Positions 40,792-50,145 of a stretch of DNA of 64,000 nucleotides are shown piece after piece (within the stretch, counting starts at the first letter, position 1; each line of letters opens with the position of its first letter). This stretch comes from Raineya sp. (lineage in GTDB: Bacteria; Bacteroidota; Bacteroidia; Cytophagales; Thermonemataceae): assembly GCA_025454915.1 (NCBI GenBank), contig JALONN010000007.1:62001-126000 (forward strand), read 5' to 3'. The position numbers and the translations under genes are program-made. Under the pieces are notes generated by a model. The model had not been told where the DNA came from, did no database searches, and was given only the letters and a program-made list of their open reading frames with translations.

Positions 40792-41592
40792 GTGCAAGAC
40801 ATTCTCTCTCATTTATACGCTGAATGGCGTTTTATAGCCCGAAGCCAGTTTCTTAGTATGTATTGGATTTCGGTGCTTGTTGCCTGTATTTTTATTTTCC
40901 CTATTCTTTGGAAAGAAAAACTTGCCTTTATCAAAATTTTAGGCACTTTTTTAGTCTTCTTCTTTACCTATCGCATGCTTATCATTACAGTTCCTTATAC
41001 TACATGGGAAATCAATATTGACTTTTTATTTACCAAACAGAAAATTTTATTGGGAGGAAAAGAATGGGTCAGAAATTTATATTTGAGTGTTTTTTATTTG
41101 CATATTTTCTCAGCACCTATTGTGTTACTGGCTGGTGCAACACAATTTTCTCGTACACTCATGTACGAAAAAGCCCAATGGCATAGAAATATTGGTAAAA
41201 TATATGTAGGAGTAATTTTATTTATTTCTGCTCCAGCAGGTTTGGTGATGTCTTTTTATGCAAATGGTAATATAGTTTCCAAATTTAGTTTTGTATTTTT
41301 ATCAAGTTTGTGGTGGTTTGTTACTTTTTGGTCTTACAAACTGATTAGAGAGAAAAAGCTGATTCCTCATGCCAACTGGATGCTAAGAAGCTATGCTCTC
41401 ACCTTTTCTGCAATTACATTGAGAATCTATATGTTTGCAATCTCTAAGTTCGATTTGTTTAATACTTGGACAGACATAGAAATCTATGTAATGCTTTCAT
41501 TTATGAGTTGGATGCCAAATTTATTACTGGCAGAGCTTTTGATATACAAAAGTTTTAGTAAGAAACTCATGCAGAAAAAAATAATTGCTTAG
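40792..41592 (+). CDS. DUF2306 membrane protein
   Basis: I chose GTG 40792 (MQDILSHLYAEWRF); TTG 40750 would add 14 residues without family support. The 266-residue protein has about seven membrane segments and the DUF2306 motifs QWHRNIGKIYVGVILFISAPAGLVMSFYANG and HANWMLRSYALTFSAITLRIYMF, with conserved His residues that could bind haem or metal. The function of DUF2306 is not established. It converges with the histidine kinase gene, overlapping by 4 nt. Confidence 0.82.
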   Translation: MQDILSHLYAEWRFIARSQFLSMYWISVLVACIFIFPILWKEKLAFIKILGTFLVFFFTYRMLIITVPYTTWEINIDFLFTKQKILLGGKEWVRNLYLSVFYLHIFSAPIVLLAGATQFSRTLMYEKAQWHRNIGKIYVGVILFISAPAGLVMSFYANGNIVSKFSFVFLSSLWWFVTFWSYKLIREKKLIPHANWMLRSYALTFSAITLRIYMFAISKFDLFNTWTDIEIYVMLSFMSWMPNLLLAELLIYKSFSKKLMQKKIIA

Positions 41593-43430
41593 GTACTGGA
41601 TACCTTAGAGTTTTGGTTCACAGGTAAGATGATTTGAAAAGTGCTTCCTTTGCCTTCCTCTGAAACAACTTGAATTTTGCCCCCTAAACTCTCTACAATA
41701 CCCAAACTAATAGAAAGTCCTAAACCTGTACCTTTACCAACTTCTTTATCTGTAAAAAAAGGCTCAAAGATTCTTTTTTGTTTTTCTTTTGAAATACCTA
41801 CACCATTATCAGAAATGCATATAAGTACTTTATTGCCAGAAAGCTTCTGGGTTTGTATAGAGATTCTTCTTATAGAAGGCTTTGCAATTTCTATGGCGTG
41901 AATAGCATTGATGATTATATTCATAAATACCTGACTAATTTTAACTGGATAAGCAGTTACAGATGGAACATCATCATAGGTTTTTTCTATTTCAAAAGAA
42001 TCTTTCAACTGATTTTGTAATAAAGCAAGTGTAATATCTAATGTTTCGTTTATATCCACATATTCTAGAATAGTGTCATTGCTTCTGGAAAAATTACGAA
42101 GCCCTTTTACTATTTCAGCTGTTTGGTTCGCTCCAAGATATATATTATTGATAAGTTCTTGTAGCTCATTAACAATTTCACTGAAGAAAATAGATTTTTT
42201 TAAGTCTTCAATTTTTTTCTTTTGCTGAGGAAAATTAGATTCTACAAGCTTGTCATATTCTGTAATGAGAGCCAATAAATCTTGAATATTATTTTTTAAA
42301 CCTTCAGTACTACTATAAATATAGCCAATCGGATTGTTGAGTTCGTGAGCAATACCTGCAACCAACACACCTAAAGAAGCCATTTTTTCTGCCTGAATAA
42401 GTTGTTCTTGCATTTGACGGAGTTGCTCAAGAGTTGTTTCTAACTCTTCGGCATACTGATGCAGGTTTTCTTTAGAAACTTTAATATCTACATAGGCTTG
42501 TCTGAGTTCTTGCTCTGCTTCTTTAATCTTTTGAATATTAGTAAGCGTACCAATCAGTCGGATAGGAATGCCATAATCATCAAACTGAACAACTTTTGCT
42601 CTGTTAAGAACCCATTTATAACCTCCATCTTTACAAAGCATTCTACACTCTTTTGAGAAAGCATTCAATTTTTTGAGTAAGAATTTATTATATGATTCTA
42701 AAAAGGTATGTTTATCATCGGGATGGATTAAATCAGTCCAATTTTGCCACGTAATATCTAACTCTTTGGGGCTGTATCCTAAGAGTAGAAAAAAGTTTTC
42801 GCTGAAACTTGCTTCATAATCAATCAGATTTACATCATAAATGCCATCTTTACTGGCATAACTGATGTAACGAAGAGTTTGCTCTCCTTCCTTAATGGCT
42901 TCTTCTGCCATTTTACGATTATGAATAGAACGCAAGACACCTATATCAAGTACAGCTTTTTTTTGAGCTCTCACTAACTTAGATTTAAACTCAAACCATT
43001 TGTACTCTCCTGAGCCTGTAAGTAGTAAAATTTCAGACTCATAAACATCATCTGGATATAATCCTCTATGAAAATTAATTCTACTAGATAAAAATTCTTT
43101 TTTATGGGTAGGATGAATAATATCAATAAATGTTTGTAGAATAGGAGGGAAATTCTCTACATCATATTCTAACAAACGAATAAATTCCTCTGAATACCAA
43201 ATGGGGGTATCAGCGGTAAAATTTTCAGGGATACGAGTTTCCCATAAACCTTCTTTCGAGATTTTAGATATGATTTTATAACGGTCATAGAAGTGATAAA
43301 TTTCTTCCTGCCGTTGTTGCATGAGTTCTTGAGTCTCTTTTTCTGTTTGTCTCTCTGAAAGAAGATTTTTTAAAATATGAATGAGTTTCTCTTTAGATAG
43401 ATTTTCAAAATCATCTATAAGCATATCCAT
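41589..43430 (-). CDS. PAS-domain sensor histidine kinase
   Basis: The 613-residue kinase has an N-terminal coiled coil, two PAS/PAC units (about 40-165 and 170-305; WETRIPENF..., DGIYDVNLIDYEASFSENFFLLLGY...CRMLCKDGGYKWV), a linker coiled coil (about 305-345) and the catalytic core. The H-box is LGVLVAGIAHELNNPIGYI (phosphoaccepting His); the N-box is FMNIIINAIHAIEIA; G1 is ISDNGVGI and G2 GTGLGLSIS. There is no membrane span, so the kinase is cytoplasmic. No response regulator is alongside. The gene follows plsC with a 9-nt gap, so a shared transcript is likely. Confidence 0.95.
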   Translation of the reverse strand: MDMLIDDFENLSKEKLIHILKNLLSERQTEKETQELMQQRQEEIYHFYDRYKIISKISKEGLWETRIPENFTADTPIWYSEEFIRLLEYDVENFPPILQTFIDIIHPTHKKEFLSSRINFHRGLYPDDVYESEILLLTGSGEYKWFEFKSKLVRAQKKAVLDIGVLRSIHNRKMAEEAIKEGEQTLRYISYASKDGIYDVNLIDYEASFSENFFLLLGYSPKELDITWQNWTDLIHPDDKHTFLESYNKFLLKKLNAFSKECRMLCKDGGYKWVLNRAKVVQFDDYGIPIRLIGTLTNIQKIKEAEQELRQAYVDIKVSKENLHQYAEELETTLEQLRQMQEQLIQAEKMASLGVLVAGIAHELNNPIGYIYSSTEGLKNNIQDLLALITEYDKLVESNFPQQKKKIEDLKKSIFFSEIVNELQELINNIYLGANQTAEIVKGLRNFSRSNDTILEYVDINETLDITLALLQNQLKDSFEIEKTYDDVPSVTAYPVKISQVFMNIIINAIHAIEIAKPSIRRISIQTQKLSGNKVLICISDNGVGISKEKQKRIFEPFFTDKEVGKGTGLGLSISLGIVESLGGKIQVVSEEGKGSTFQIILPVNQNSKVSST

Positions 43431-43439
43431 AGGCTAAAA

Positions 43440-44027
43440 CTACCAAATCATTGTTTTACTACCAAATTTCTTGTATAAAGATGAATTTTGTGGATACTTA
43501 CCTGCAATATCTTTATACATGAGCTGTATCTTCTCTAAATCTTCTATATAATTGCCAGTTGGATAGAATAGGTCGGGTAAAAAACCACCTTCTTTCTTTG
43601 CATAATCCAAATAGCCTAAACTTAAAGGTACACCTGCTTCTTGAGCGATGTAATAAAATCCTGATTTCCAGTTTTCTGTATAACCTCTTGTACCTTCTAC
43701 GGGTACCAATAAAATCATTTCATCCGCTTGCTGAATCATGCCTGCTGCCGTACTAACAAAATTATTGCTTTGTGACCTGTCGATAGGGATTCCTCCAAAA
43801 AATTTCATAAGATACCCTAAAGGAAATTTGAAAAGACTTTTTTTACCTAAAAAACGAACACGAACTCCTAGTGCAGAAAAGATAACCATCGTATAAAAAA
43901 AATCCCAATTGCTTGTGTGTGGTGCTGCTATCATCACAGTTTTTTTTATATTTTGAGAAAGTTTACCTTTAATTTTCCAACCAGAAAAAAACAACAATAA
44001 TTTGCCTAAAATCTTGAGTAAAAACAT
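43440..44027 (-). CDS. plsC: 1-acyl-sn-glycerol-3-phosphate acyltransferase family protein
   Basis: The 195-residue acyltransferase has the catalytic HX4D box as APHTSNWDFFYTM, GGIPIDRSQ (block III), and PVEGTRGYTENWK (block II/III). N-terminal residues 1-25 form a membrane-associated helix. It likely acylates lysophosphatidic acid to phosphatidic acid, although related enzymes use other acyl acceptors. It is the first gene of a unit with the PAS histidine kinase. Confidence 0.88.
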   Translation of the reverse strand: MFLLKILGKLLLFFSGWKIKGKLSQNIKKTVMIAAPHTSNWDFFYTMVIFSALGVRVRFLGKKSLFKFPLGYLMKFFGGIPIDRSQSNNFVSTAAGMIQQADEMILLVPVEGTRGYTENWKSGFYYIAQEAGVPLSLGYLDYAKKEGGFLPDLFYPTGNYIEDLEKIQLMYKDIAGKYPQNSSLYKKFGSKTMIW

Positions 44028-44228
44028 GCGTTTATGAATAAGAATGAATTATAAAAAATAAGACAAAGTCTTTTGCAAGAGTATAAAAAAAAAAGCAATA
44101 AAACTATAAATTTTTCTATTGATAAGTTTTTTTATAACAAACTATCCTTTTTTTTGAAAAAAAGCTATCTTTGCCAACCTATACATTTATAGGCAGTTCT
44201 AACTTTTTATTTGGTAATTCGATTTTGT

Positions 44229-46061
44229 ATGATGGAAGAAGAAAATGTACTTGGCAACCCCGAAGAGGTGGTAACATCGGCATCTGAAAGCCATATTTCA
44301 GAACAAGAAGAGCAACATGAGGACTACTCTCATTATTCTAAAGAACAAATTGTTCAGCTCATTACAAAGTATCAGGAAAAATCCCTGACTACTGAGCAGA
44401 TTGATGAGGCATTTCGATTGTTTAGACAACTAAAACCTCACTTTGATAATCTGGTTGCTCATTCTAAAGAGGAAGCCCTTCAAAAATATTTGGCTGAGGG
44501 AGGAGATGAAGATGGCTTTACTTACAAACAAGAAGCAATAGAAGCTAAATTTTATCAGACATATAATTTTGTTAGAAAGCAAAGAGCCACTTTGCAAGAG
44601 CAAATTGAAAAAAATCTAAAGAAAAATTTCGATTTGAAAAACGAAATTATTGAAAAACTGAGAAGTCTTGTAAATGCAGAAGAAGAAAGTGAGCAAACTC
44701 ATAAGCAGGTTCGTGACTTACAACAAGAATGGAAAAAAATAGGAGCTGTTCCTAAAGCCAATGCGAAGGCTTTATGGGCAAGTTATAATGCTTTGATGGA
44801 AATTTATTATAACCGTTTAGGCTTATACAACGAATTGAAAGATTTAGACCGTAAAAGAAACTTAGAAGCTAAACTTCTTATCTGTGAAAAAGCTGAGAAA
44901 TTAGCTCAGTTGGCTTCTATTAAAGATGCTATCAAACAACTAAACGAATTACACGAAGAATTTAAGCATATCGGTCCTGTTGGTAATAAAGAAGAACAAG
45001 AAAACGTTTGGAAACGTTTTAAAGATGCATCTGATGTGATTTATGAGCGTAAAAAGAACATGACAGAGAGTTTAAAGGCTGAAATGAATGATAATTTAGC
45101 TAAAAAAACAGCTCTCTGTGAAAAAGTACGCCCTTTCGAAGAATTTAAAGGTGAAAAAATTAAAAACTGGCAAAACGCAACCCAAGAACTTTTGGCTATT
45201 CAGAAAGAATGGGAAGCAATTGGGCAAGTACCTCTTGAAAAATCAAAAGATATTACAAAACAGTTTTGGAATAGTTTTAAAGTGTTTTTCCGTAATAAAT
45301 CTGAGTTTTTCAAAGGCTTAGATGATGCAAGAGAGGTAAACTTGCAGGCAAAACTTGCTTTATGCCAAAAAGCTGAAGACTTAATAGCCAATGCAAATGA
45401 AGATAATATAGAACATACAGCTGAGGAACTTAAAAAACTACAAGAACAGTGGAAAGAAATAGGAGCTGTTCCAGAGAAACAAAAAGAAGAAGTTTTTGAG
45501 AAATTCAGAGGTATTTTGGATGGCTTTTTTGCAAAAAGAAGAGAACAATTCGCTTCTAAAGACAAAGAAGAAAAAGAAAATTATGACAAAAAGAATGCCT
45601 TATGTGAGAGATTAAAAGGGTATTCTTCAGAAGATTTGGCTAATATGGATATAGAGTCGCTTGCTGATCAGGCTATTGCAGAGTGGAACACAATTGGTTT
45701 TGTTCCTCGCAAACAGATGATCAAGATTAAAGAAAGATTCTATGCTTCACTTAAAGTTCTTGTGGAAAAAACAACTCATCTTTCTCAGCAAGATCACGAT
45801 GCTTTAGACCTTGCTATTGAATTGAAGTGGGCTAACCTGAGTGGTAAAGGAGGGAAAGATCTTGCTAAAAAAGAGCAACAAATTCGTAAACGAATTTCTC
45901 AATTGGAAGATGAACTGGCAACTCTTAACAATAATCTTGGTTTCTTTGCCGATTCTAAGAAGGGTGATGCTTTTAGAAGTAGCTTCGAAGATAAGATGAA
46001 ACAAACTGAAAGTCAGCTGAAAACGCTCAAAAATCAGCTCAAAATGATTAGAAATATGTAA
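44229..46061 (+). CDS. DUF349-repeat protein
   Basis: Using ATG 44229 gives 610 residues; the TTG at 44211 would add six residues. The protein is almost wholly alpha-helical, with five DUF349 repeats, each containing W and a conserved IG-VP turn: WKKIGAVPKANAK, FKHIGPVGNKEEQ, WEAIGQVPLEKSK, WKEIGAVPEKQKE and WNTIGFVPRKQM. Repeats are about 75-80 residues apart. A C-terminal coiled coil follows (QQIRKRISQLEDELATLNNNLGFF). DUF349 is widespread in Bacteroidota and Actinobacteria without an established function. No signal peptide. A terminator follows. Confidence 0.85.
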   Translation: MMEEENVLGNPEEVVTSASESHISEQEEQHEDYSHYSKEQIVQLITKYQEKSLTTEQIDEAFRLFRQLKPHFDNLVAHSKEEALQKYLAEGGDEDGFTYKQEAIEAKFYQTYNFVRKQRATLQEQIEKNLKKNFDLKNEIIEKLRSLVNAEEESEQTHKQVRDLQQEWKKIGAVPKANAKALWASYNALMEIYYNRLGLYNELKDLDRKRNLEAKLLICEKAEKLAQLASIKDAIKQLNELHEEFKHIGPVGNKEEQENVWKRFKDASDVIYERKKNMTESLKAEMNDNLAKKTALCEKVRPFEEFKGEKIKNWQNATQELLAIQKEWEAIGQVPLEKSKDITKQFWNSFKVFFRNKSEFFKGLDDAREVNLQAKLALCQKAEDLIANANEDNIEHTAEELKKLQEQWKEIGAVPEKQKEEVFEKFRGILDGFFAKRREQFASKDKEEKENYDKKNALCERLKGYSSEDLANMDIESLADQAIAEWNTIGFVPRKQMIKIKERFYASLKVLVEKTTHLSQQDHDALDLAIELKWANLSGKGGKDLAKKEQQIRKRISQLEDELATLNNNLGFFADSKKGDAFRSSFEDKMKQTESQLKTLKNQLKMIRNM

Positions 46062-46066
46062 AAAGT

Positions 46067-46097
46067 AAAGTGGTAGCTTCAAACTGCCACTTTTTTT
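46067..46097 (+). terminator. Rho-independent terminator after DUF349 gene
   Basis: AAAGTGGTAG (46067-46076) pairs with CTGCCACTTT with one T-G, followed by TTTTTT. Confidence 0.85.
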
Positions 46098-46184
46098 ATT
46101 CATAAAACCTTAACAAACTTTTTCGAGTTTTTTTTAAACAATTATTAAGGTTTTTGAGTATATTGTGCAAACTGATTTTTTTAT

Positions 46185-47030
46185 ATGCTTAATCTCCAAG
46201 TTACCATAGATAAACATTCGGGCTTTTGTTTTGGAGTGGTGTATGCTATCGAAATGGCAGAGGATATCCTAGAACAAGAAGGAAAACTCTACTGCCTTGG
46301 AGATATAGTACATAATGATGAAGAAGTAAAAAGGCTACAAAACAAAGGTTTAAAAATTATTAACCATGAATACCTAAAAGAACTTCAAAACGAAAAAGTA
46401 CTGATTAGGGCTCATGGGGAGCCACCCTCTACATACGAGTTGGCTTTAGAAAATAATCTTGAACTCATAGATGCCTCATGTCCAGTAGTTTTGAAACTTC
46501 AAAACCGTATTAAAAACTCTTATGATAAAAATGAGAGTATTTATATTTACGGTAAACATGGGCATGCAGAAATTATTGGACTATTAGGACAAACCAATAA
46601 TAATGCTCTTGTTTTTCAGGACATTACAGAGCTAGAAATAGAAAAACTGCCTAAAAAACTGACTCTTTACAGTCAGACAACAAAGAGTACAGATAAATTC
46701 TATGAAATCAAAGAAAAGCTTGAAAATGAAGGTGTTGAAGTAGATGCTAACGATACAATTTGCAGGCAGGTTTCAAACAGAGATATTGAACTCAGAGATT
46801 TTGCACTACTCTATGATAAAATTATTTTTGTAGCAGGTACAAAATCCTCGAATGGGAAGGTTTTGTATGAAGTCTGCAAACAAACAAATCCCAATACCTA
46901 TTTTGTGTCAAATCCTGAGGATATCAAACAGGAATGGTTTGGGAAAAATGAAACAGTAGGTATTTGTGGGGCAACCTCTACACCTATGTGGTTAATGGAA
47001 CAAGTAAAAGAAGTTATTGAAAAATTTTAA
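46185..47030 (+). CDS. ispH: 4-hydroxy-3-methylbut-2-enyl diphosphate reductase
   Basis: IspH catalyses the last step of the MEP pathway, giving IPP and DMAPP. The 281-residue protein has the three cysteines that bind the Fe-S cluster: Cys15 in HSGFCFGV, the Cys of DASCPVV and the Cys of DTICRQVSNR. Other family motifs are HNDEEVKRL, RAHGEPPS, YGKHGHAEIIG and GICGATSTP. Followed 7 nt later by crtZ, so carotenoid precursor and modification genes are likely cotranscribed. No mevalonate gene is present here. Confidence 0.96.
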   Translation: MLNLQVTIDKHSGFCFGVVYAIEMAEDILEQEGKLYCLGDIVHNDEEVKRLQNKGLKIINHEYLKELQNEKVLIRAHGEPPSTYELALENNLELIDASCPVVLKLQNRIKNSYDKNESIYIYGKHGHAEIIGLLGQTNNNALVFQDITELEIEKLPKKLTLYSQTTKSTDKFYEIKEKLENEGVEVDANDTICRQVSNRDIELRDFALLYDKIIFVAGTKSSNGKVLYEVCKQTNPNTYFVSNPEDIKQEWFGKNETVGICGATSTPMWLMEQVKEVIEKF

Positions 47031-47037
47031 ATAAAAT

Positions 47038-47511
47038 ATGGAATTAGCTTTTAATATATTTTTGATGGTTGCTACATTTTTTTTGATGGAAGGAGCAGCT
47101 TGGTTTACACACAAATATATTATGCATGGTTTTTTGTGGTCATGGCACAAATCGCATCACAGCCCCAGACATGGTTTTTTTGAAAGAAATGACCTTTTTG
47201 CAGTAGTTTTCAGTGTGCCCTCAATGGCTACAATTATAGTAGGTTTTGAGTTTGAGCAACTTGCATTCTTGAAATGGGTCGGTTTTGGAATTTTGGGTTA
47301 TGGGATTTTCTATGTTTTATTCCATGATATTTTGGTACATAGAAGAGTAAAAATTAAATTTATTGCTAAAAGTCCATACTTACGCAGAATGATTAGAGCC
47401 CATAAAGTTCATCACAAACATTTGGGAAAAGATGGAGCAGAAGCCTTTGGATTTTTGTATGCTCCTAAAAAATATCATCCCACAAGTCCTACAGAAAAAG
47501 TAGAATTATAA
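47038..47511 (+). CDS. crtZ: Beta-carotene hydroxylase
   Basis: The 157-residue integral-membrane enzyme has the histidine motifs of the CrtZ family: WFTHKYIMHGFLWSWHKSHHSPRHGFFERNDLF, VLFHDILVHRR and RAHKVHHKHLGKDGAEAFGF. The histidines bind a di-iron centre. It hydroxylates the beta-rings of carotene to zeaxanthin. It starts 7 nt after ispH, so the two genes likely form an operon. The only other carotenoid-type gene in the window is the desaturase-family protein at 47536-48420, on the other strand. Confidence 0.92.
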   Translation: MELAFNIFLMVATFFLMEGAAWFTHKYIMHGFLWSWHKSHHSPRHGFFERNDLFAVVFSVPSMATIIVGFEFEQLAFLKWVGFGILGYGIFYVLFHDILVHRRVKIKFIAKSPYLRRMIRAHKVHHKHLGKDGAEAFGFLYAPKKYHPTSPTEKVEL

Positions 47512-47540
47512 AAAAAGCCTTACTTAGTAAGGCTTTTAAT
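47512..47540 (+). terminator. Rho-independent terminator of ispH-crtZ
   Basis: AAAGCCTTA pairs with TAAGGCTTT around a short loop, then TTAAT. Its right end runs into the convergent gene's stop. Confidence 0.82.
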
Positions 47541-48420
47541 TTTGTAACTCTTTGGTTGTCTTTGTTGAACCATCATGACTCCAACCAGGTGGTTTGAGTA
47601 AATACTTAATTTTATCAGACCATTTATTTGCTTTTTTAATGTCTTTAGCAATGCTTTCAAACTCTGCTGTAGCAATTCTCAAAGGGTTACTTGTTTCAAT
47701 GTTTTTGGTAAGTCCATAAATAACTTTCTCTCCTTCAGGCTCAAACGTTCCAAAAAGTCTATCCCAAATAATCAGAATACCAGCATGGTTTCTGTCCAAA
47801 TACTGTAAATTTGTTCCATGATGCACTCTGTGGTGTGAAGGTGTATTCATGAACCACTCTAGAAAACCAAGTTTTTTTACAACTTGTGTATGCAGGAAAA
47901 ACTGATAAATCAGGCTGATAGATGCCAATGTAAAAATTATGATAGGATGAATGCCAATCAAAGGCATCCAAGCATAAAATAAAAACTTATAAATACCTTC
48001 TGTCCAGCTTTGGCGTAAAGCAACTGCCAAATTGTAATCTTGTGAGGAATGATGATTGGAATGAGCAGCCCACAAAATTCTGATTTCATGGCTGAGCCTA
48101 TGATGCCAGTAGAACGAAAAATCATCTGCAAAAAAAGCAATGAGCCATACCCACCAAACAAAACCTAACTGCCAAAAAGCCCAATTTTCGTAGATATAAC
48201 TAAACAATACAAAATACATAAATTTGGCGAAAAGATTAATCACCACAGAACCTGCCCCCATTGCAATAGAAGCCCAAGCTTCACCTTTATGATATACTTG
48301 TAGTTTTTCTTTTACATCAATAAAAAGCTCAACCAAAATAGCAATGATAAAAACTGGAATAGCATATGTAACAGGATCGTTTAATCCTGCCATTTTAGCT
48401 AAATATTCACTGAAAGACAT
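47536..48420 (-). CDS. Sterol desaturase/fatty-acid hydroxylase family protein
   Basis: The 294-residue membrane protein has the three histidine boxes of the superfamily: FYWHHRLSHE, AAHSNHHSSQDYN and TPSHHRVHHGTN, with four or five transmembrane segments. These bind a di-iron centre for hydroxylation or desaturation. Substrate is unknown; sphingolipids, hopanoids and ubiquinone-type lipids are all used by relatives. It is the third gene of a minus-strand unit after DUF1569 and ArnT-like, with a 12-nt gap. Confidence 0.9.
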   Translation of the reverse strand: MSFSEYLAKMAGLNDPVTYAIPVFIIAILVELFIDVKEKLQVYHKGEAWASIAMGAGSVVINLFAKFMYFVLFSYIYENWAFWQLGFVWWVWLIAFFADDFSFYWHHRLSHEIRILWAAHSNHHSSQDYNLAVALRQSWTEGIYKFLFYAWMPLIGIHPIIIFTLASISLIYQFFLHTQVVKKLGFLEWFMNTPSHHRVHHGTNLQYLDRNHAGILIIWDRLFGTFEPEGEKVIYGLTKNIETSNPLRIATAEFESIAKDIKKANKWSDKIKYLLKPPGWSHDGSTKTTKELQN

Positions 48421-48432
48421 GTCTTTATAAAT

Positions 48433-50133
48433 TTAATTCTTAATGATGTTCAATAAATAAGTCTTTTTGGTATGCTGGTTTCGTGTGTTCGGATTTAGAA
48501 ATTCGGGCGTAAGTACCGAAACGTGAAAATCGTTATACACTTCTTTTTCTAATACCTGAACATTGGTTGTTTTACTAAGAATATTCTGATAGAAATTATC
48601 ATCACAGAAAATCCAAACTTTGGCTTTACTAGGTATTTCATCTAGTGTAGCTATATGTTTTACAACTTTTTGAGCATAAAAATCAGGGGTATTTCCCATT
48701 AAATCACCTGATAAAATATATAAATTGTCTAAATTATACTTTTGAGGGTTAGCTTTTATTTTTTTGAATACAATGGATTCTGTTTGGAAATTATTGAGAA
48801 GATAAGGATATACCCAACCATTCATCAAAGTATTAACAGCCAGAATAGCAAAAAATGAAGGTAAAATAAATTTTTCAATCAGGTTTTGACTTTTGACAGA
48901 TGTATAAAGAGTTAATCCAAAAAATGTTAATATTAAAGCACTAATCCACCAATTTTCAATCGGAAAACACCAAAATCCGAGTACACCAGCCAAAAATATG
49001 AGTAGAATTATCTGAAAGTTTAGCCAAATATTGAAGAAGTTTAACCATTTTTTAGACCATAAAACCATTTTTTCAATCCATTTGGCTGTAATAATAGCTC
49101 CCAAAGGATATACCACATAGATGTAGTGATTCAATTGGTATTTAGAACGTGAAAGAGCTATAAAGGTAAGTGTAAATCCAGCCCAAAGTAAAATCTCTTT
49201 ATTTTCTTCTAATTTTTTGAATTTGTTTTTAAATACATCACGAGTTTCACAAATAAAGGCAATTACTAAAAAAAACGACCAAGGCAGAAAGCTCCAAAGT
49301 GTTGTATGTACCAAAAAAAATGGGTCAGGGTTATTACTCCAAACATTTTCGCCTGTAATTCTTCCAAAACTTTGTGTCCAGTAAAAAAATTTAAGTCCAG
49401 AAACATTAGTCAGACTATTGACAGTTTTTTCAGGGTGTAAATCAAACTGTTGGTACAAACCAATGCTCATAGGTAGTAAAACCAGTCCTAAAACGACCAA
49501 ACCAACTAAATATTGCCATTTGAAAAAGTTTGCCCATTGACGTTTTACTGCAAAGTCGCTGGCAAATGCAAGAATGGGTATTACGAGTCCAATAGGACCT
49601 TTGGCAAGCATTGCAAGCCCAATGCCTACAAAACCTCCAATTAAATGAAGCCATTTTTTACTCTTAAAGTAAGCGGCTAACTGCCATATAGAAAAAACCA
49701 CAAATGTGGTAAGCATATTATCTGTTCTTAAATCCTGATTCATCAGAAATACTGCCTGACAGGAAGCCAATAAAAGTGCCGAAAGATAAGCTACCTGATA
49801 ACTATAATAAATTTTTGCAAGCTTAAAAGTTGCATAAGCCCCTAAAAATGAAAGCAATGTAGGAATAAAACGATATGCAAAATTATTGTAACCAAAAAGC
49901 TTAAAACTGATGCTTGAAATCCAGAATAACAAAGGGGGTTTATCTAAGTAATCAACACCTCTTTGTCTGGTTTCTAAAAAGTTGTTCGTTTCTGACATTT
50001 CCCAAGAAATGGCTGCATACTGAGCAGCATCTATTTCCATAACATCATTGAAAGCTCCTATTAAATGCACACCATAAATGAGTGCAAATGGTAACAGTTT
50101 AATATAATTTTTTTGCTGGCTATCTAGTAACAT
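48433..50133 (-). CDS. ArnT/PMT-family glycosyltransferase (GT83-like)
   Basis: The 566-residue protein has about twelve transmembrane helices. The first periplasmic loop carries EIDAAQYAAISWEM (the conserved acidic residue of the PMT fold), and LDKPPLLFWISSISFKLFGYNNFAYRF follows, as in ArnT. It probably transfers a sugar from an isoprenoid-phosphate donor to a lipid A, glycan or protein acceptor. Because no arn genes are adjacent, aminoarabinose transfer should not be assumed. The gene lies 12 nt from both neighbours. Confidence 0.88.
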   Translation of the reverse strand: MLLDSQQKNYIKLLPFALIYGVHLIGAFNDVMEIDAAQYAAISWEMSETNNFLETRQRGVDYLDKPPLLFWISSISFKLFGYNNFAYRFIPTLLSFLGAYATFKLAKIYYSYQVAYLSALLLASCQAVFLMNQDLRTDNMLTTFVVFSIWQLAAYFKSKKWLHLIGGFVGIGLAMLAKGPIGLVIPILAFASDFAVKRQWANFFKWQYLVGLVVLGLVLLPMSIGLYQQFDLHPEKTVNSLTNVSGLKFFYWTQSFGRITGENVWSNNPDPFFLVHTTLWSFLPWSFFLVIAFICETRDVFKNKFKKLEENKEILLWAGFTLTFIALSRSKYQLNHYIYVVYPLGAIITAKWIEKMVLWSKKWLNFFNIWLNFQIILLIFLAGVLGFWCFPIENWWISALILTFFGLTLYTSVKSQNLIEKFILPSFFAILAVNTLMNGWVYPYLLNNFQTESIVFKKIKANPQKYNLDNLYILSGDLMGNTPDFYAQKVVKHIATLDEIPSKAKVWIFCDDNFYQNILSKTTNVQVLEKEVYNDFHVSVLTPEFLNPNTRNQHTKKTYLLNIIKN

Positions 50134-50145
50134 GAATGGTATAAA